Assembly: GCA_049999805.1 (NCBI GenBank)
Contig: JBNGIO010006379.1
Coordinates: forward strand, 189,614 to 253,613
Length of the DNA: 64,000 nt
Direction of reading: 5' to 3'
Source of the DNA: Folioceros fuciformis
Taxonomy: Eukaryota > Anthocerotophyta > Anthocerotopsida > Anthocerotales
Numbering within the stretch: position 1 is the stretch's first letter; each line of letters starts with the position of its first letter. Of the stretch, positions 36,341-47,443 are shown piece by piece. Under the pieces are notes generated by a model, which saw only the letters and a program-made list of their open reading frames with translations, did not search any database and was not told where the DNA came from. Position numbers and translations under genes: made by a program.

Positions 36341-37820
36341 TGGTCCATCATTTTCCTCGCAAGGTCGACCCTTACAGCTGCAACAACCATTAGCAAATCG
36401 ATGCACATGGTACCCATCCCTTACAACAATGGTCCTCTGCTCCAGCCTTGACATGATCTCCGTTGCGCTGTGGCAGTCACTGCACATGCGTAGATTGTTC
36501 GTTACCACCAAAGGTGTCCCACTTGGAGTGTTCAAGAAACTGAACGCCAGAGCTAGCTTCTCAGCATGCCCACGAAGAGTTTCTTCCTTTTCCTTCTCAG
36601 ACACTGGCTTCACAACCAACTCTGTGTGAGGTACGTGGNNNNNNNNNNNNNNNNNNNNNNNNNNNNNNNNNNNNNNNNNNNNNNNNNNNNNNNNNNNNNN
36701 NNNNNNNNNNNNNNNNNNNNNNNNNNNNNNNNNNNNNNCATGTCCACCAGACAGTTGCCCACAACTACCCTGTGCAGCAGTCCTCTTTCCACAATCTGTG
36801 AGTGCAGCTGCCTGCCCTTTTGTAAGGCACCAGCGCTGGCGCACACCTTCAGAAGACAAGAAAAAGTAAAATGGTCAGCCAAAATGACGCCATCTTGCTC
36901 CATTTGTTCATACAAAACAAGCGCCTCCTGGTCCAGCCCTTGCTGTGCGTACCCAGATATCAGGGCATTCCACATCACCACGTCCTTTCTGCCCACCCTG
37001 TCCAAAACCTGGCGTGCTTCTTTCAGTTCACCACATTTGGTTTGCCCACTCTGGTGATCACATCCATGGCCTCCTCTACCCTCCCTCTGCAAGCATACAT
37101 GCGCAAGATATGATTTCCCAGGTATCCATTCGACTCGTACCCAAGTTTGACAGTGAGATCATGAACCCGTCGACCCAGAACGAAATCCTTCTTTGCTGTG
37201 CACAGTTTGAGCACAGTAAAACAGACACTGAGAAACAACAAAGCCTGTCTGCGCCAACGATTCCAGGACTCCGACGGCCTCAGAAAGCTTCCCCTGCTCA
37301 CATAACATGTTCACAGGTTTAGGCGTCACGATCCCGATTTTTGATCCTTCACGCCCCACACGCTGAGGATGATCCAAAGAGCTCAACTTGGAAGGAGAGG
37401 CACCATGATCCATGTGCATGTCCAAGGAATTGAGCTGCCCATCAGCCCAATCGGGCTTCCCCACATTGTTTAACCACAGGACCTTGCCGGATTTCTTGCT
37501 CCGGAAGTGAGCTGAGCGGGAGCTGTTCTCGTCTTGTCCGTTGACGCACCACCCGGCAGGCTCCAGTAAAGATTGTTACCACAAGTGCTCATGCTCCTGT
37601 ATTCGAACGTCGTTGGCAACTCGGTGCCCACCAACACATTTCCTCGGAAGTGGAAACGTTGGGCTCCTTACATTCCTACACCAGGATGCTTTGGTTGGCA
37701 GGGGCTGACTCCCTGAGATGTGGTGAGCGGAAGCTCCATGTAGAATTCCTGTACACAAACCAAATTTGGGTCCGCAGCAGGTCTGGTTGCCATGAGTGTA
37801 ACGAGAGACAGACTGTAACA
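36341..37820 (-). pseudogene. Broken copy of the DYW PPR gene
   Basis: It is closely similar along its length to the gene at 30889-33801 and on the same strand, but shortened and damaged. A 100-base gap (36639-36738) hides part of it. Near 37214 a 2 bp loss ('cacagtgtaaaac' in the intact copy, 'cacagtaaaac' here) shifts the frame. At about 37042 an internal deletion joins the second PPR motif directly to a later one in the wrong frame, removing about 80 codons. Several PPR motifs that lie between the two blocks in the intact gene do not fit in the gap size, so the real copy is either deleted or misassembled there. The C-terminus still has the deaminase residues and 'CSCKGRP', but lacks the stop and runs on about 30 codons. 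Confidence 0.88.
36639..36738. other. Assembly gap (100 N)
   Basis: A run of exactly 100 N, the usual placeholder for a gap of unknown size. It falls inside the PPR pseudogene between the deaminase end and a PPR block, where near-identical repeats would defeat assembly. Confidence 0.98.
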
Positions 37821-37981
37821 AGATTCGGAGGTGCCATCCATCGCCACAGCAACCTCAATGACACAAAGATTTAGAGGCCGTGGTACACCACAAGGACTTT
37901 CGAAACAAGGATTTTCAAAACTTCCCACGATCTGGCAGTCGAACTTTCCATGTCACATGGAATGACGTCATACATTGGGTT

Positions 37982-37991
37982 NNNNNNNNNN
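37982..37991. other. Assembly gap (10 N)
   Basis: Short run of N in AT-rich spacer. Confidence 0.98.
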
Positions 37992-38333
37992 GTTCAGGGT
38001 CGGGTTAGGGGTAAATTTACAATGGGTTTAGGGTCGGTTAGACATTTTCAGGAGGTAGACTAGCACTCATCCGGAGGTAGCCTAGTACTCATGGAGAGGT
38101 AGACTAAGTGCTCGTCGGGAGTATTAGACTAGTAGTAGTCGCACTCGAAATTGTTCAGGTCAAACACTTAGTAGTAGTCGCACCGGAAATTGTTCAGGTC
38201 AAAGTTATTTTTTTTAGTAGAAGCAGGGGGTAGAGCAATTTCATAATTATTTAATAAAAGAGATTAATATATTATTAAAATGGATCAAATGAAAATCATT
38301 AGATTTTTTTGTCATGAAGCCATGCATTAAAGT

Positions 38334-38433
38334 NNNNNNNNNNNNNNNNNNNNNNNNNNNNNNNNNNNNNNNNNNNNNNNNNNNNNNNNNNNNNNNNNNN
38401 NNNNNNNNNNNNNNNNNNNNNNNNNNNNNNNNN
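38334..38433. other. Assembly gap (100 N)
   Basis: Run of 100 N of unknown true length in AT-rich spacer. Confidence 0.98.
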
Positions 38434-39679
38434 AAATTTACTTATTGTATTTAACTAATAATTTTTTTTAAATAGACTCAGTAAGTTTTTTTAATAAATT
38501 TCATGTAAAATAATCCATCCCAACTAAATGGACCGATTATGTACTATAATAGATTACGTCTAAATGTCTATATCTTGTAAGTCATATAGCTTAAATCTAC
38601 TACATCTTCAAATTTGTTTTGTACCTTTAAATTTATGTTAGTTCGACTTCATTGACATTTCAAATATGCTCTATGACTAACTACTATTTGTAATTAAGTT
38701 GTTTGAAATTTGCTGGTGGTTTCAATTCATACATACTTCAAATGCAAGCATGATGAACTACTATTTATAACTTAATTATTTAAAATTTCATATAAGTACG
38801 AATTTATCGTTACTTGAAATGCACTATATGATCAACTATTCGTCTACAATTGCTCACCCTTCATAATTTTTATCGTAATATTTCAAAACTACTAACATCA
38901 AAATCAAGCTCACCATAAACATCTTATTTAAATACTCCATTAAAGTAGCAATGTGAGTGGAAGCGAACATTATTTAGTTCTTTTGAAGCCAAGTTCTTGT
39001 AAATGTGTGTCCTAACAATTGATTGTGCACAAGACTATGGATTTGTGTAAGATATGGTGAAGCAAACATAGAGCAGGTACGACCCCATCTCTACTATGCA
39101 CAAGCCTTCCACACATGGACAAGGAACACGATCAATACATTGCCACCAGCAATTTGTGGCCCACGTTTTAGCACCATGCTTTAGGCTATGACTTCTTCTC
39201 ATCTCCTCACACATATTATCGTTTTGGCACAAAACATCAACAAAAATTTAATTCAATTTATAATGATACACCTAATATGCATAATTCCACAGATACAATA
39301 CAAATTCAAGCCTTACTAAAACACAAAGATACATCGATATTCATCCCTTAATTAAAAAGATCCTAAAAATACTTTAGCTTTCTACTTATCCACAACAATT
39401 GACCAATTTGTCCTAGCTAATTACGAGGAAGACATTACATTCCCAGAAAGAGAAAATTAGAAAATAGCAATTAAATTAGAATTAGATTACTTAAAAGCCA
39501 ATAAAACTTGGACCTTTATTAACTTATAGGATCTAATTGGACATTTTAAATTAAATTGAATGCAAATGACAGCGTAGGAAGGTATAAGACTAGATTAGTG
39601 GCCAAGGGTTACTCACAGCAACATAGATTCGACTATGATAAGATAAATATTAGGCCAGTGCATGAGATCACCTTACTTA

Positions 39680-41400
39680 GAACTCTTGTAGCACCAGCAT
39701 TTCATCACAACTATGAACTGATGGACTATGAACTCATGCACTTTGACATGAAAACCGCCTTCCTCTATGATGACCTTCAATGTACTATATATCTTATTGC
39801 AACTATGTACTTATGCAACTTGACATAAAAATCGGGTTACCATACCACATATGTGGAGATAGTGTCTTATCACAACTATGAATTTATATAACTTGACATA
39901 AAAACCGCCATCCTCTACAATGACCTCCAACTTACGTCGCATTGCAACTATGCACTTGTGCAACTTGACGTAACTCTAGAGCATCTCATCATAACTATGA
40001 ACTTTTTATTGGTAGAAAATAGGTCGGATTATGACAGCTTGCGCCATTGGAGGGAGTAACAACTATGAACTAATGCAACTTGACATAAAAAAACAAATGC
40101 AACTTGACATAAAAACCGTCACTTGCCATAGATATGGAAATAACGTCTAATCACAACTATGAACTTATGCAACTTGACATAAAAAATAAATGCGACTTGA
40201 CATAAAAACCGTCACTTACTATTAGCATAGATATGGAGATAGCATCTAATTGCAACTATGAATTTATACAACTTGACATAATACCAAAGCATCTCATTAT
40301 AACTATTAACTTATGTAGCTTGGCATAAAACCGCCTTCTTCTACGGTGACTTGCAACGGACCATCCTTTATATTTATATTGACGTACAACGTATTATATT
40401 CATGGAGATAGGACCTGCAACGTACCATATATGTGGAGATAGCATCTAATTATGATTATGATTATGAACGCAACGTACCATATATGTGGAGATAGCATCT
40501 AATTATGATTATGATTATGAACTCATACAACTTAACATAAAAACCGTCTTCCTCTACATTGACATGTATAAAAACCATCTTCCTCTACATTGACATGCAA
40601 CGTACCATAACATCGAGATAGCGTCTGATCACGATTGTGAATGTATGCAACTTGACATGAAAATTGGTTTCCTATACTTGGAGATGGCGATAAATCATGA
40701 CTATAACCTTATGTGACTTGACATGAAAATCGTCTTTCTATACATGGAGATAACATCTTATCACGACTATGAGCTTCAGTGACTCAACATGAAAACCGCC
40801 TTCCCATACATGGGGATAGCGTCCAATCACGACTATGAACTTATGTGACTTGACATGAAACCCATTTTCCTTTACATGGAGAAAGTGTCTAATCACAACT
40901 ATGAGCTTATGTGACTCAACATGAAAACTATGAGCTTATGTGANNNNNNNNNNGTGACTCAACATGAAAACTATGAGCTTATGTGACTCAACATGAAAAC
41001 CACCGGATAGCGTCTAATCACGACTATGAACTTTTGTGACTTGACATGAAACCCATTTTCCTATACATGGAGATAGCGTTTAATCACAATTATCAACTTA
41101 TGTGACTTCACATGAAAACCACCGTCCTCTACATGTCATCGTACCATATATATGGAGATAACGTCTCATTATCATTATGAACTTATGTAGCTTGACATAA
41201 AAATTGTCTTTCTCTTTAATAACCTACAACGTATTATATGTACGGAGATAACATCTCGTTGCCACTATGAACTTATACATCTTGACATAAAAACTGCCTT
41301 CCTCTATAATGACCTCCAACGTACCATATATATTAAGATAGTGTCTCAATACCATTGTGAACTTATACAGTTTTACATAAAAATTACCCTATATATATGG
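39680..41400 (+). repeat. RT-derived 66/90 bp satellite inside the Copia element
   Basis: More than twenty imperfect copies of the RT core sequence that encodes 'NYELMQLDIKTAFLY' with or without 'NDLQRTIY' and then 'MEIAS'. Spacing is 66 bp in one stretch (marker 'cac.actatgagctt' at 40762, 40828, 40894) and 90 bp near the right end ('ccactatgaac' at 41262 against 41352). The short form lacks 24 bp ('gacctccaacgtaccatata' and neighbours), so both lengths are multiples of three. The array lies exactly between the upstream and downstream parts of the RT domain. A 10 N gap sits inside it at 40944-40953. Confidence 0.85.
40944..40953. other. Assembly gap (10 N)
   Basis: Inside the RT-derived satellite; the same sequence ('gtgactcaacatgaaaacta') stands on both sides, so copy number there is uncertain. 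Confidence 0.98.
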
Positions 41401-42059
41401 AGATACTTGAAGAAATAAAGGTTGACAAAAGATTATACTACATTTGCTTATTATTAAAAGCACTTCATGGATTAAAACAAAGTGCTATGGAGTGGTATGT
41501 TAAACTAGATGAAACCCTAGAGACATTAGGATTTACTAAGCTAGAATCTGATAACATCTATATGAATAGATCAAAAGACTACTTCATTCTACTTGTTATA
41601 AATGTAGATAACATAGTACTCATATCCAACTTCAAGCCTATGCTATGAGATACGGGGTCAATGCTTTCAAAACATTTTGCCAGGACCACATCTAGGGAAC
41701 TATCCAATTGCTTAGGAATTCAAATAGTTAGACATAAGTAATCTAGAAGCACATTAATACATTAATCAAAATATATTCATGAGGTTCTAGCTAAGTATAA
41801 TATGTTTGACTCTAAAGTTGTATCTACACAAATGCAGGTTAACCTCAAGCTCACTAAACCGTATGAAAACTCAAGTGAAAGTGCCTAATCCAATGAGTTG
41901 GTAGCCTTATGTATTAAATGGTTTGCATGAAGCCGACCTCCCTTTTTTAGGAGGAGCTCTATCTTAGTTCTTGTATCCTAGCTGACACAACATAACTAAT
42001 AGACCATCAAGTCAATCTTCAAATATCTCAAATCCACATCTAATATTGGACTTTTATAT

Positions 42060-42360
42060 CAATCATCCACTAAGCGAGGTGGGCCTCTCCAACTCCAAGC
42101 ATTTAGTGATGCTAATTGAAAGCCTCTCCAACTCTAAGGATTCATTGATTGCCATCAAGCCTGGTAATTGGAAGGCCATAAGCTTGGTAATTGGAAGGCC
42201 ATAAGCTTGATAATTGGAAGGCCATAAGCTTGGTAACTGAAAGCCCATCAAACCAATCTTCAAATAAGTCAGATCCACATCCAATGTTGGACTTTTATAT
42301 CAATCATCCACTAAGTCAAGTGAGCCTCTCTAACTCCAAGCATTTAGTGATGCTAATTGG
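42060..42360. repeat. Direct duplication with 23 bp minisatellite
   Basis: A block with 'ggacttttatatcaatcatc' and 'caactccaagcatttagtga' occurs near 42,050-42,115 and again near 42,288-42,355. Between the two, 'gtaattggaaggccataagc' plus 'ttg' is repeated about three times (42163-42240). It lies between the RT and the RNase H remnants of the Copia element, so it has probably grown inside the dead element. Confidence 0.75.
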
Positions 42361-43033
42361 GGTGGGAATAATGTCATCATGAAGAACATCAGCAGCTATG
42401 CCTCTGCAACTCCAAGCATTTAGTGACCCAAGGGTGGGGATAAAGTCTTCATGAAGAGCAACAGCTAAGTGCCTCTAATTCCAAGCATTCAACTCCAAGC
42501 ATTCATTGATGCTAATTGAGGTGGGATAATATCATCAAAAAGAGCGTCAGATGATCAATCAAAAAGAGCGTCAGATGATCAAAGTCCAAAGTCTTGGTGA
42601 CTTGATAAGCTTAATAAAATGGAAGTAAAACGCGGTGTTCGTCAATGCTATAATGAACTCAGTAGCTATGTGTCCCGTTCTAAGAGGGATAGCCACAAGT
42701 TGGAGTAGCAGGCGACAATGAGTTATTATCTTAAGCCCTACATAAGCAAGAGTATTGCTCACTAACTTACGCTAACAAAGAGTTCCATGCAAAATTCAAA
42801 AGAATAGTAAAATTCAAAAAGTAGTTAAAAATGGTAAATTTAAAGTTTTGTAACGGCTGACCGAGCAAATGACGGCGGACATCCTTACCAAGGCACCCCG
42901 CCTCCGCGAAGCCTCAACAACGCTGCGCATCTATCAGCCTGAGAAGATTATGAGACATGATTAGTAATAGTTAAAAGCTAGCCGTGACTGGCATTAAAAC
43001 TGAAGTACATAATGCTTGCAGGCTAAGTGGGAG

Positions 43034-43891
43034 TATAAAGATATGTAGCGTCCTAAGCATTAGGAAAGGCTTGGTGCCGATCACGAAACGTCACTCAATT
43101 AAGCAGTTCCTTCTACAGCACCGCTGCACCATAAGAACAACACTCTGTACATTCATTCAGATTAGATCCAAAAATCCACACGCCCATGTGCAGGAATCAA
43201 AGGCGTATGTGAACTTTAACACTGGCAACATAAATTCAGTAACAATTGCGTGCCTCCTGCAAGCATGTGCAGGCGACCTTCAGAATGATCTGAGGTTGAA
43301 GAAGGGAACTGAAAAGCTGAAAAAAATGAAACATCAGCTCCCTTGCCGGCAGCAAGCAAAGGCTTGCTTGATTTCCTCAGTCCCGGATCCCAGCTTGTTC
43401 AGGCACGGTCACCAAAATCAGGGCACCCATCGAAATTGCTTGCGAAAACGAGTCTGGATTCCGGAGTTCGGTCACAACGTGGTCACAAATCTGAGATTCA
43501 GAAGGTCTGTTTGAGAACCATACATTTAATCCTGTTACTGATGATAGGAGGCTCGGAATCACACCGGCCAGACGTGTGCCGCACGCAAACAGGGATCTGA
43601 AAACAGAGCCCTGCGACAAGCGATTATAAGTGATCCCTACTCGAGATCGGCGGGTAGACGTTCTATTTTTCTTAAATGGTTTCCGGGGTACAATCTTAAT
43701 TTGCAAAACCGACGCGTCACACATCACGTTCCCGCTCGAAAAATGCAAACTTGGTCCCATGACCTGCACAGACCGGTACGTTCCGAGCAGTTTGACGTGT
43801 GCAAGGCGGCTGGCCGCCAGCCTCAAGGGAGTTCCAAGTCGTGATTTCCAGAAGGTGCGGCCAAGCAGCTGATGAGTGAGGGCAGCGGCAG
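43034..43891. other. Probable LTR remnant and promoter of the XS gene
   Basis: The sequence after the polypurine tract may be the 3' LTR of the Copia element, but no matching 5' copy exists in the window to prove it. The part next to 43,892 should hold the XS gene promoter. A 186-codon minus-strand ORF (43377-43937) overlaps the XS start and has no motif. Confidence 0.4.
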
Positions 43892-46219
43892 ATGCACCGT
43901 GGGCAGCTTGGTGGAGCTCTGGACATGGACGCTTCAAGGAGTACCGAGGCTGAGGAGAAGATGAGGGAACTGGAGGCTGCAGCTCTGAAGTCCCTTCACT
44001 CCAAGGAGCTCATGGTCTACAATCGTGACGGGACTTGTACCTGCCCCTTCCGTTCCAGCGAGAGGAAGACCCATCTGTACAAGCACCTCGAGTTCTGCTC
44101 CCACGCCGAGAATCTCATGAAGGACAGGGAGACCGGAGACCAGCACAACGCGCTCCTTACCTCCCTGGAGCGGGAGCTGATGCGGCATTTGGAGGATGCT
44201 GCTCCCCGGATTTTCAAGCTCCTGCGGGATGAGCTGAGGCAGCGGGCGGAGATCATGGCCCCCAGGGTGTTGACGGTTGTGCAGCCTGCACCCAAGCGCG
44301 TGCGTCCCGAGCACCGGGTGGTGCATCCCTGGGCAGGGATTGTTCACAATGTCAACACCCTGGAGAGAAACATGCGGAGAATGCTCCCCGAAAACTTGAA
44401 GCTTAGGGACCAATTCGCGCATTTCCAGCCTCAGTGCGTTAAGACGTTCTGGGAGTACGAAGGGGTGCAGGGAGTGTCCGTCCTCGTGTTCGGGCAGGAC
44501 ATGAAGGCGTATGCGAATGGCAGGTCGTTTGAGGAGAGCTTCCAGGCCGTGCAACGGGGCCGGACTGACTGGGAGCGGTGTACGGCGGCCCGCCAGAAGA
44601 TGACGGATCTCTTCGGCTGGATGGCTCAGGAAGACGACTACTACGAGCCTGGGCAGGCGGGGCAGTTTCTCCGGGAGATGCATAAACTCACCACGATGCA
44701 TGACGTAGTGGAGGAGCAGACGAAGGACAGGCAGGGGCTGGTCAAGAAGAGTGAGGTGGCGGAGCTGGTGGACCCTCTGAAGAAGGGGCTGCCTAAGCCG
44801 TCCAGAGCGAAAACTGAGAAATTCAGCCTCGGTAACAAGGGGGTGCAGGCTTGGGAGAAGGCTAAGGTGACGACTCATTTTCAGAAACAGCTGCCGGAGG
44901 AGGAGACTCGACAAGGTGAGTGCATCTCGTCATGTTTGCGACTTGTCGTCTGATGGGTCGATGGCAGGGTGGGCAGTGACGACACGAGGTTGTTTTTTTG
45001 TTTTTGTGGCAGTGCGCTTCGAAACGATCAAGGCTGCGCCGCTGCGGGTCCCGGCCAATCGCGACCTCAAGGTGGTGTACCCGTGGGTGGGACTCATCTA
45101 CAATGCACCGACTCTTGACCCGGATGGCAGGCGGACCAGCCCCGGGCGCGGAGGGGTGAGGGAGCAGTTTGAGGAGTTCGATCCCCAGCAGGTTCAAGTG
45201 TTCTGGGCTGTTGACGGGCCAATGGGGGTCGCGGCTATCACCTTTAAGCCAGGTGCGAAGGGGTATGAGGATTGTCGACTGTTTAACAGAAGTTTTGTTC
45301 GGAAACATCAGGGAAGGCAGAATTGGCTTGAGAACAAGGGGACGTATCGGCAGGGGAGGGACCTTTATGGCTGGATGGCCGGTGAAGAAGACTACAATGA
45401 TGAAGGGAGAGTCGGGGAGTTTTTGCGGAAGAGTTATCATTCGATCACATTGAACCAGCTGGTGGACAAGGAAATGATGTCTGGCGACCTGTTGGAGAAG
45501 CAGCTGCTTGAAATCATCCAGGAACAAATTAGGCAGTTGCCGGAAAGGGCACACACGAACAAGAAAGCGGACCAGGGATTGCAACTGCAAGTACAAGGTT
45601 TGGGGCCTCTCAGCTGGCTTTTTGTCATCGTTTCCATGTTCCCTGCCTCCGTTGCCCACGGTGAAGTGATCTGTCACAGGGAACGAAACACTGAGAGCGG
45701 ATTCTAAACGAGAGACGAGGAAACGGGCTCAGGAATTGGATGCACAATTGGCATCCCTGGTGGCGCGCTATTGGAAAATGAGCACCAATGACACCCAGAA
45801 TGAAGGAGAAAGGAGGCAGCTCGAACTCAAAATACCAGAGGTACCGGTGAAGCTTGCCCTTTTTCTTGTCCTTCAAGCAATGAGGTGAATCTTTACATTT
45901 CTTTCTCTTAGTGCCGACGAGCCGAGGAGGGGAGAGGAACTGTTTCTCCACTAACGTCTCAGGCGTGGTTTGGACAGAATGAGATCCTGCTACAAATGGT
46001 CGCCCAGGAATGGACCCGAGTTCGAGACAGGGTCCGCAAAAAGCACCTAAGTCCGATAGAGAAGTTCGAGGTAACTTACATGACGTTATCACAAACTGCA
46101 GATTCTTGTGGCTTGCGTGCACAAGGTTTCTATAGTGACCTGTGAGGGAATGTTACCACGAGAAATTGCAGAACGAGCTGAAGAGGTACCTGGAGAAGGA
46201 AATTCATGATCAGCAATAG
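43892..46219 (+). CDS. zf-XS protein with two tandem XS domains
   Basis: Five exons: 43892-44915, 45013-45597, 45680-45840, 45912-46070, 46172-46219; 658 aa, or 647 from the second ATG at 43925. The order is an N-terminal helix, a zf-XS-like finger (Cys49, Cys51, His61, His65, Cys69), then XS domain 1 (about 143-255, 'VVHPWAGIVHNVNTLE' to 'LFGWMAQEDDYYEPGQAG') and XS domain 2 (about 362-470, 'VVYPWVGLIYNAPTLD' to 'LYGWMAGEEDYNDEGRVG'). A Lys/Glu/Arg/Gln-rich coiled coil closes the protein. XS proteins (SGS3, FDM/IDN2) bind double-stranded RNA with 5' overhangs and act in siRNA production and RNA-directed DNA methylation; they normally have one XS domain, often followed by XH. No XH domain is seen. 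The last exon is short and its acceptor was chosen by phase. Confidence 0.85.
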
Positions 46220-46520
46220 GACCGGATTCCTGCAAAGCAGCAAAAGATGGTGATGGAACGACGATAGTACGTACTGGACCCAGAGACGATAGGAACACAG
46301 AGACGGAATGTTGCAGGCACGGAGCAAGCGACAGTTACTGGGAAAATCTATGAGATGGAGGAGAACGTTCAAGGAACCTGATTGATATCGTTTACCACTT
46401 GGCTGTGTCTCATCGACGTCCCCCGTGGTTGGTCCTCTCCATCGGGGGCGTCGAATGCCACACAGGCCATATCTGTTGACTTCAAATAAATTGTTTGTTT
46501 GTCGTTTGTCCCATCGACTG

Positions 46521-46652
46521 GAGGTGTCCTTGGATGTGAGTCCCGGTTTCTGCTTCTCGGGCGACGCCCCTGGTCGATGTGCGGTGGAGGTGTCCTTGGA
46601 TGTGAGTCCCGGTTTCTGCTTCTCGGGCGACGCCCCTGGTCGATGTGCGGTG
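46521..46652. repeat. 66 bp tandem duplication
   Basis: The block beginning 'gaggtgtccttggatgtgag' at 46521 is repeated without change at 46587. Perfect identity shows a recent event. Confidence 0.92.
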
Positions 46653-46991
46653 GTTAGATGCAACAGAGGCCCAGGACGAGGACCAGCTCCGTAACCCATT
46701 CCTGGGTGACCATGGATCAGCTCTTTGAATAAGGCCCGCACCCAGAATTTTGAATGTAGAACTGTAGCTGTGCAGAATGAATTCTGAACATCATGTAACC
46801 TTGTAGTGCTGAGCTGGGTAAGGAACCAGTTGAACAGGAATCCACGAGCTCTTAGGATGCTTGGGAGAGGAGTTCCAATGAACCTACAGACTAGGTTTTG
46901 GATGTCATTCTTGGATTTCAAGAACAACGTTCAAAGCTCAAAGCCCATTTCGTGTGGAAAAGTCATCTTTGAGATGACGTTTCCACACAAA

Positions 46992-47200
46992 ATGCAATCT
47001 CGTGGCTTGCGTGCACAAGGTTTGTGGCGTGACTTGAGAGGGAATGTTGCCTTGCAGCGAGAGTCGCAGAACGAACGGATGAACCTGGAGAACAAATTTC
47101 TGCGACAAGAGCTGTATCTTGACAAGCTGGGGATGGCGGGAGAACCACTGTGCATACAGAAGTCGATAGAAATACCATAACTGAAAGTTACAGGCACGGA
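46992..47200 (+). pseudogene. Duplicate of the XS gene 3' end
   Basis: Similar to 46102-46290, the last intron and exon of the XS gene: both share 'cgtggcttgcgtgcacaagg' (with one change), 'gagggaatgtt', and the exon start 'cagaacga'. An exon-like frame from 47058, after 'cttgcag', encodes 'RESQNERMNLENKFLRQELY' and stops at 47180; it is a coiled-coil tail like that of the XS protein. It may be what remains of a second XS gene or an alternative last exon. Confidence 0.55.
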
Positions 47201-47443
47201 AGCAACAAACTGGCAAGATTGCAGGGTTGGAGTACAAACTGCGAGAACTTAACACACATGCGGTTGCGGGGGCCGTCGAGGTCGGCATCGACGGGGGTGC
47301 AGCTTGAACTTAGAGACAGCCTGAGGGGAGCAGGTTTATTCCAACATTAGTTTTGGAGAGAAATCCCATTTATAAACCGGAGAGTCCGAGAGGATAAGGA
47401 TAAGGATCTCCACAGATCTGACGAGGGTTTAAACGTGAACGTT

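Larger units (their letters stand above)
37821..39420. other. AT-rich spacer with two gaps
   Basis: It contains a 10 N run (37982-37991) and a 100 N run (38334-38433). Around 38,110-38,205 a block of about 42 bp containing 'gtagtagtcgcac' and 'gaaattgttcaggtcaaa' is present twice in tandem. No gene or transposon end is recognised. Confidence 0.55.
39421..43033 (+). mobile_element. Decayed Ty1/Copia retrotransposon, RT to polypurine tract
   Basis: Reading on the plus strand gives Copia polymerase in order. There is 'LKANKTWTFINL' just before the RT (about 39,490); then 'RYKTRLVAKGYSQQHRFDYD' and 'ELMHFDMKTAFLYDDLQ' (39556-39828); and after a repeat-filled gap 'LKALHGLKQSAMEWYVKLDE' and 'LLVINVDNIVLISN' (41397-41648), the palm motif with Val-Asp-Asn in place of Val-Asp-Asp. 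Then come 'KYIHEVLAKYNMFDSKVVST' (about 41,780-41,840) and an RNase H tail 'LTEQMTADILTKAPRLREAS' near 42,860-42,920. A polypurine-like 'aagtgggag' at 43025-43033 follows, the usual junction to the 3' LTR. Stops and frameshifts are many, so it is dead. No gag, integrase or 5' LTR is seen to the left. Confidence 0.85.
46220..47443. other. 3' flank of the XS gene, duplicated pieces
   Basis: Contains a 66 bp tandem duplication (46521-46652), a second copy of the XS gene's last intron and exon (about 46992-47200), and otherwise no gene. The right end is the 3' side of the AP2-like gene. Confidence 0.55.

Noticed and set aside
38000-38040. Telomere-like 'gggtttagggt' stretch
   Set aside because: Only isolated partial units; not a tandem TTTAGGG array.
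42984-43514. 176-codon plus ORF
   Set aside because: Begins with GTG directly after the Copia RNase H end and runs into probable LTR sequence; no protein features.
43377-43937. 186-codon minus-strand ORF
   Set aside because: No motif, overlaps the start of the XS gene and its promoter region; likely chance in GC-balanced DNA.
43934-44914. 326-codon minus ORF antisense to the XS gene
   Set aside because: Shadow of the GC-rich XS exon; Leu/Arg/Pro-rich with no domain.
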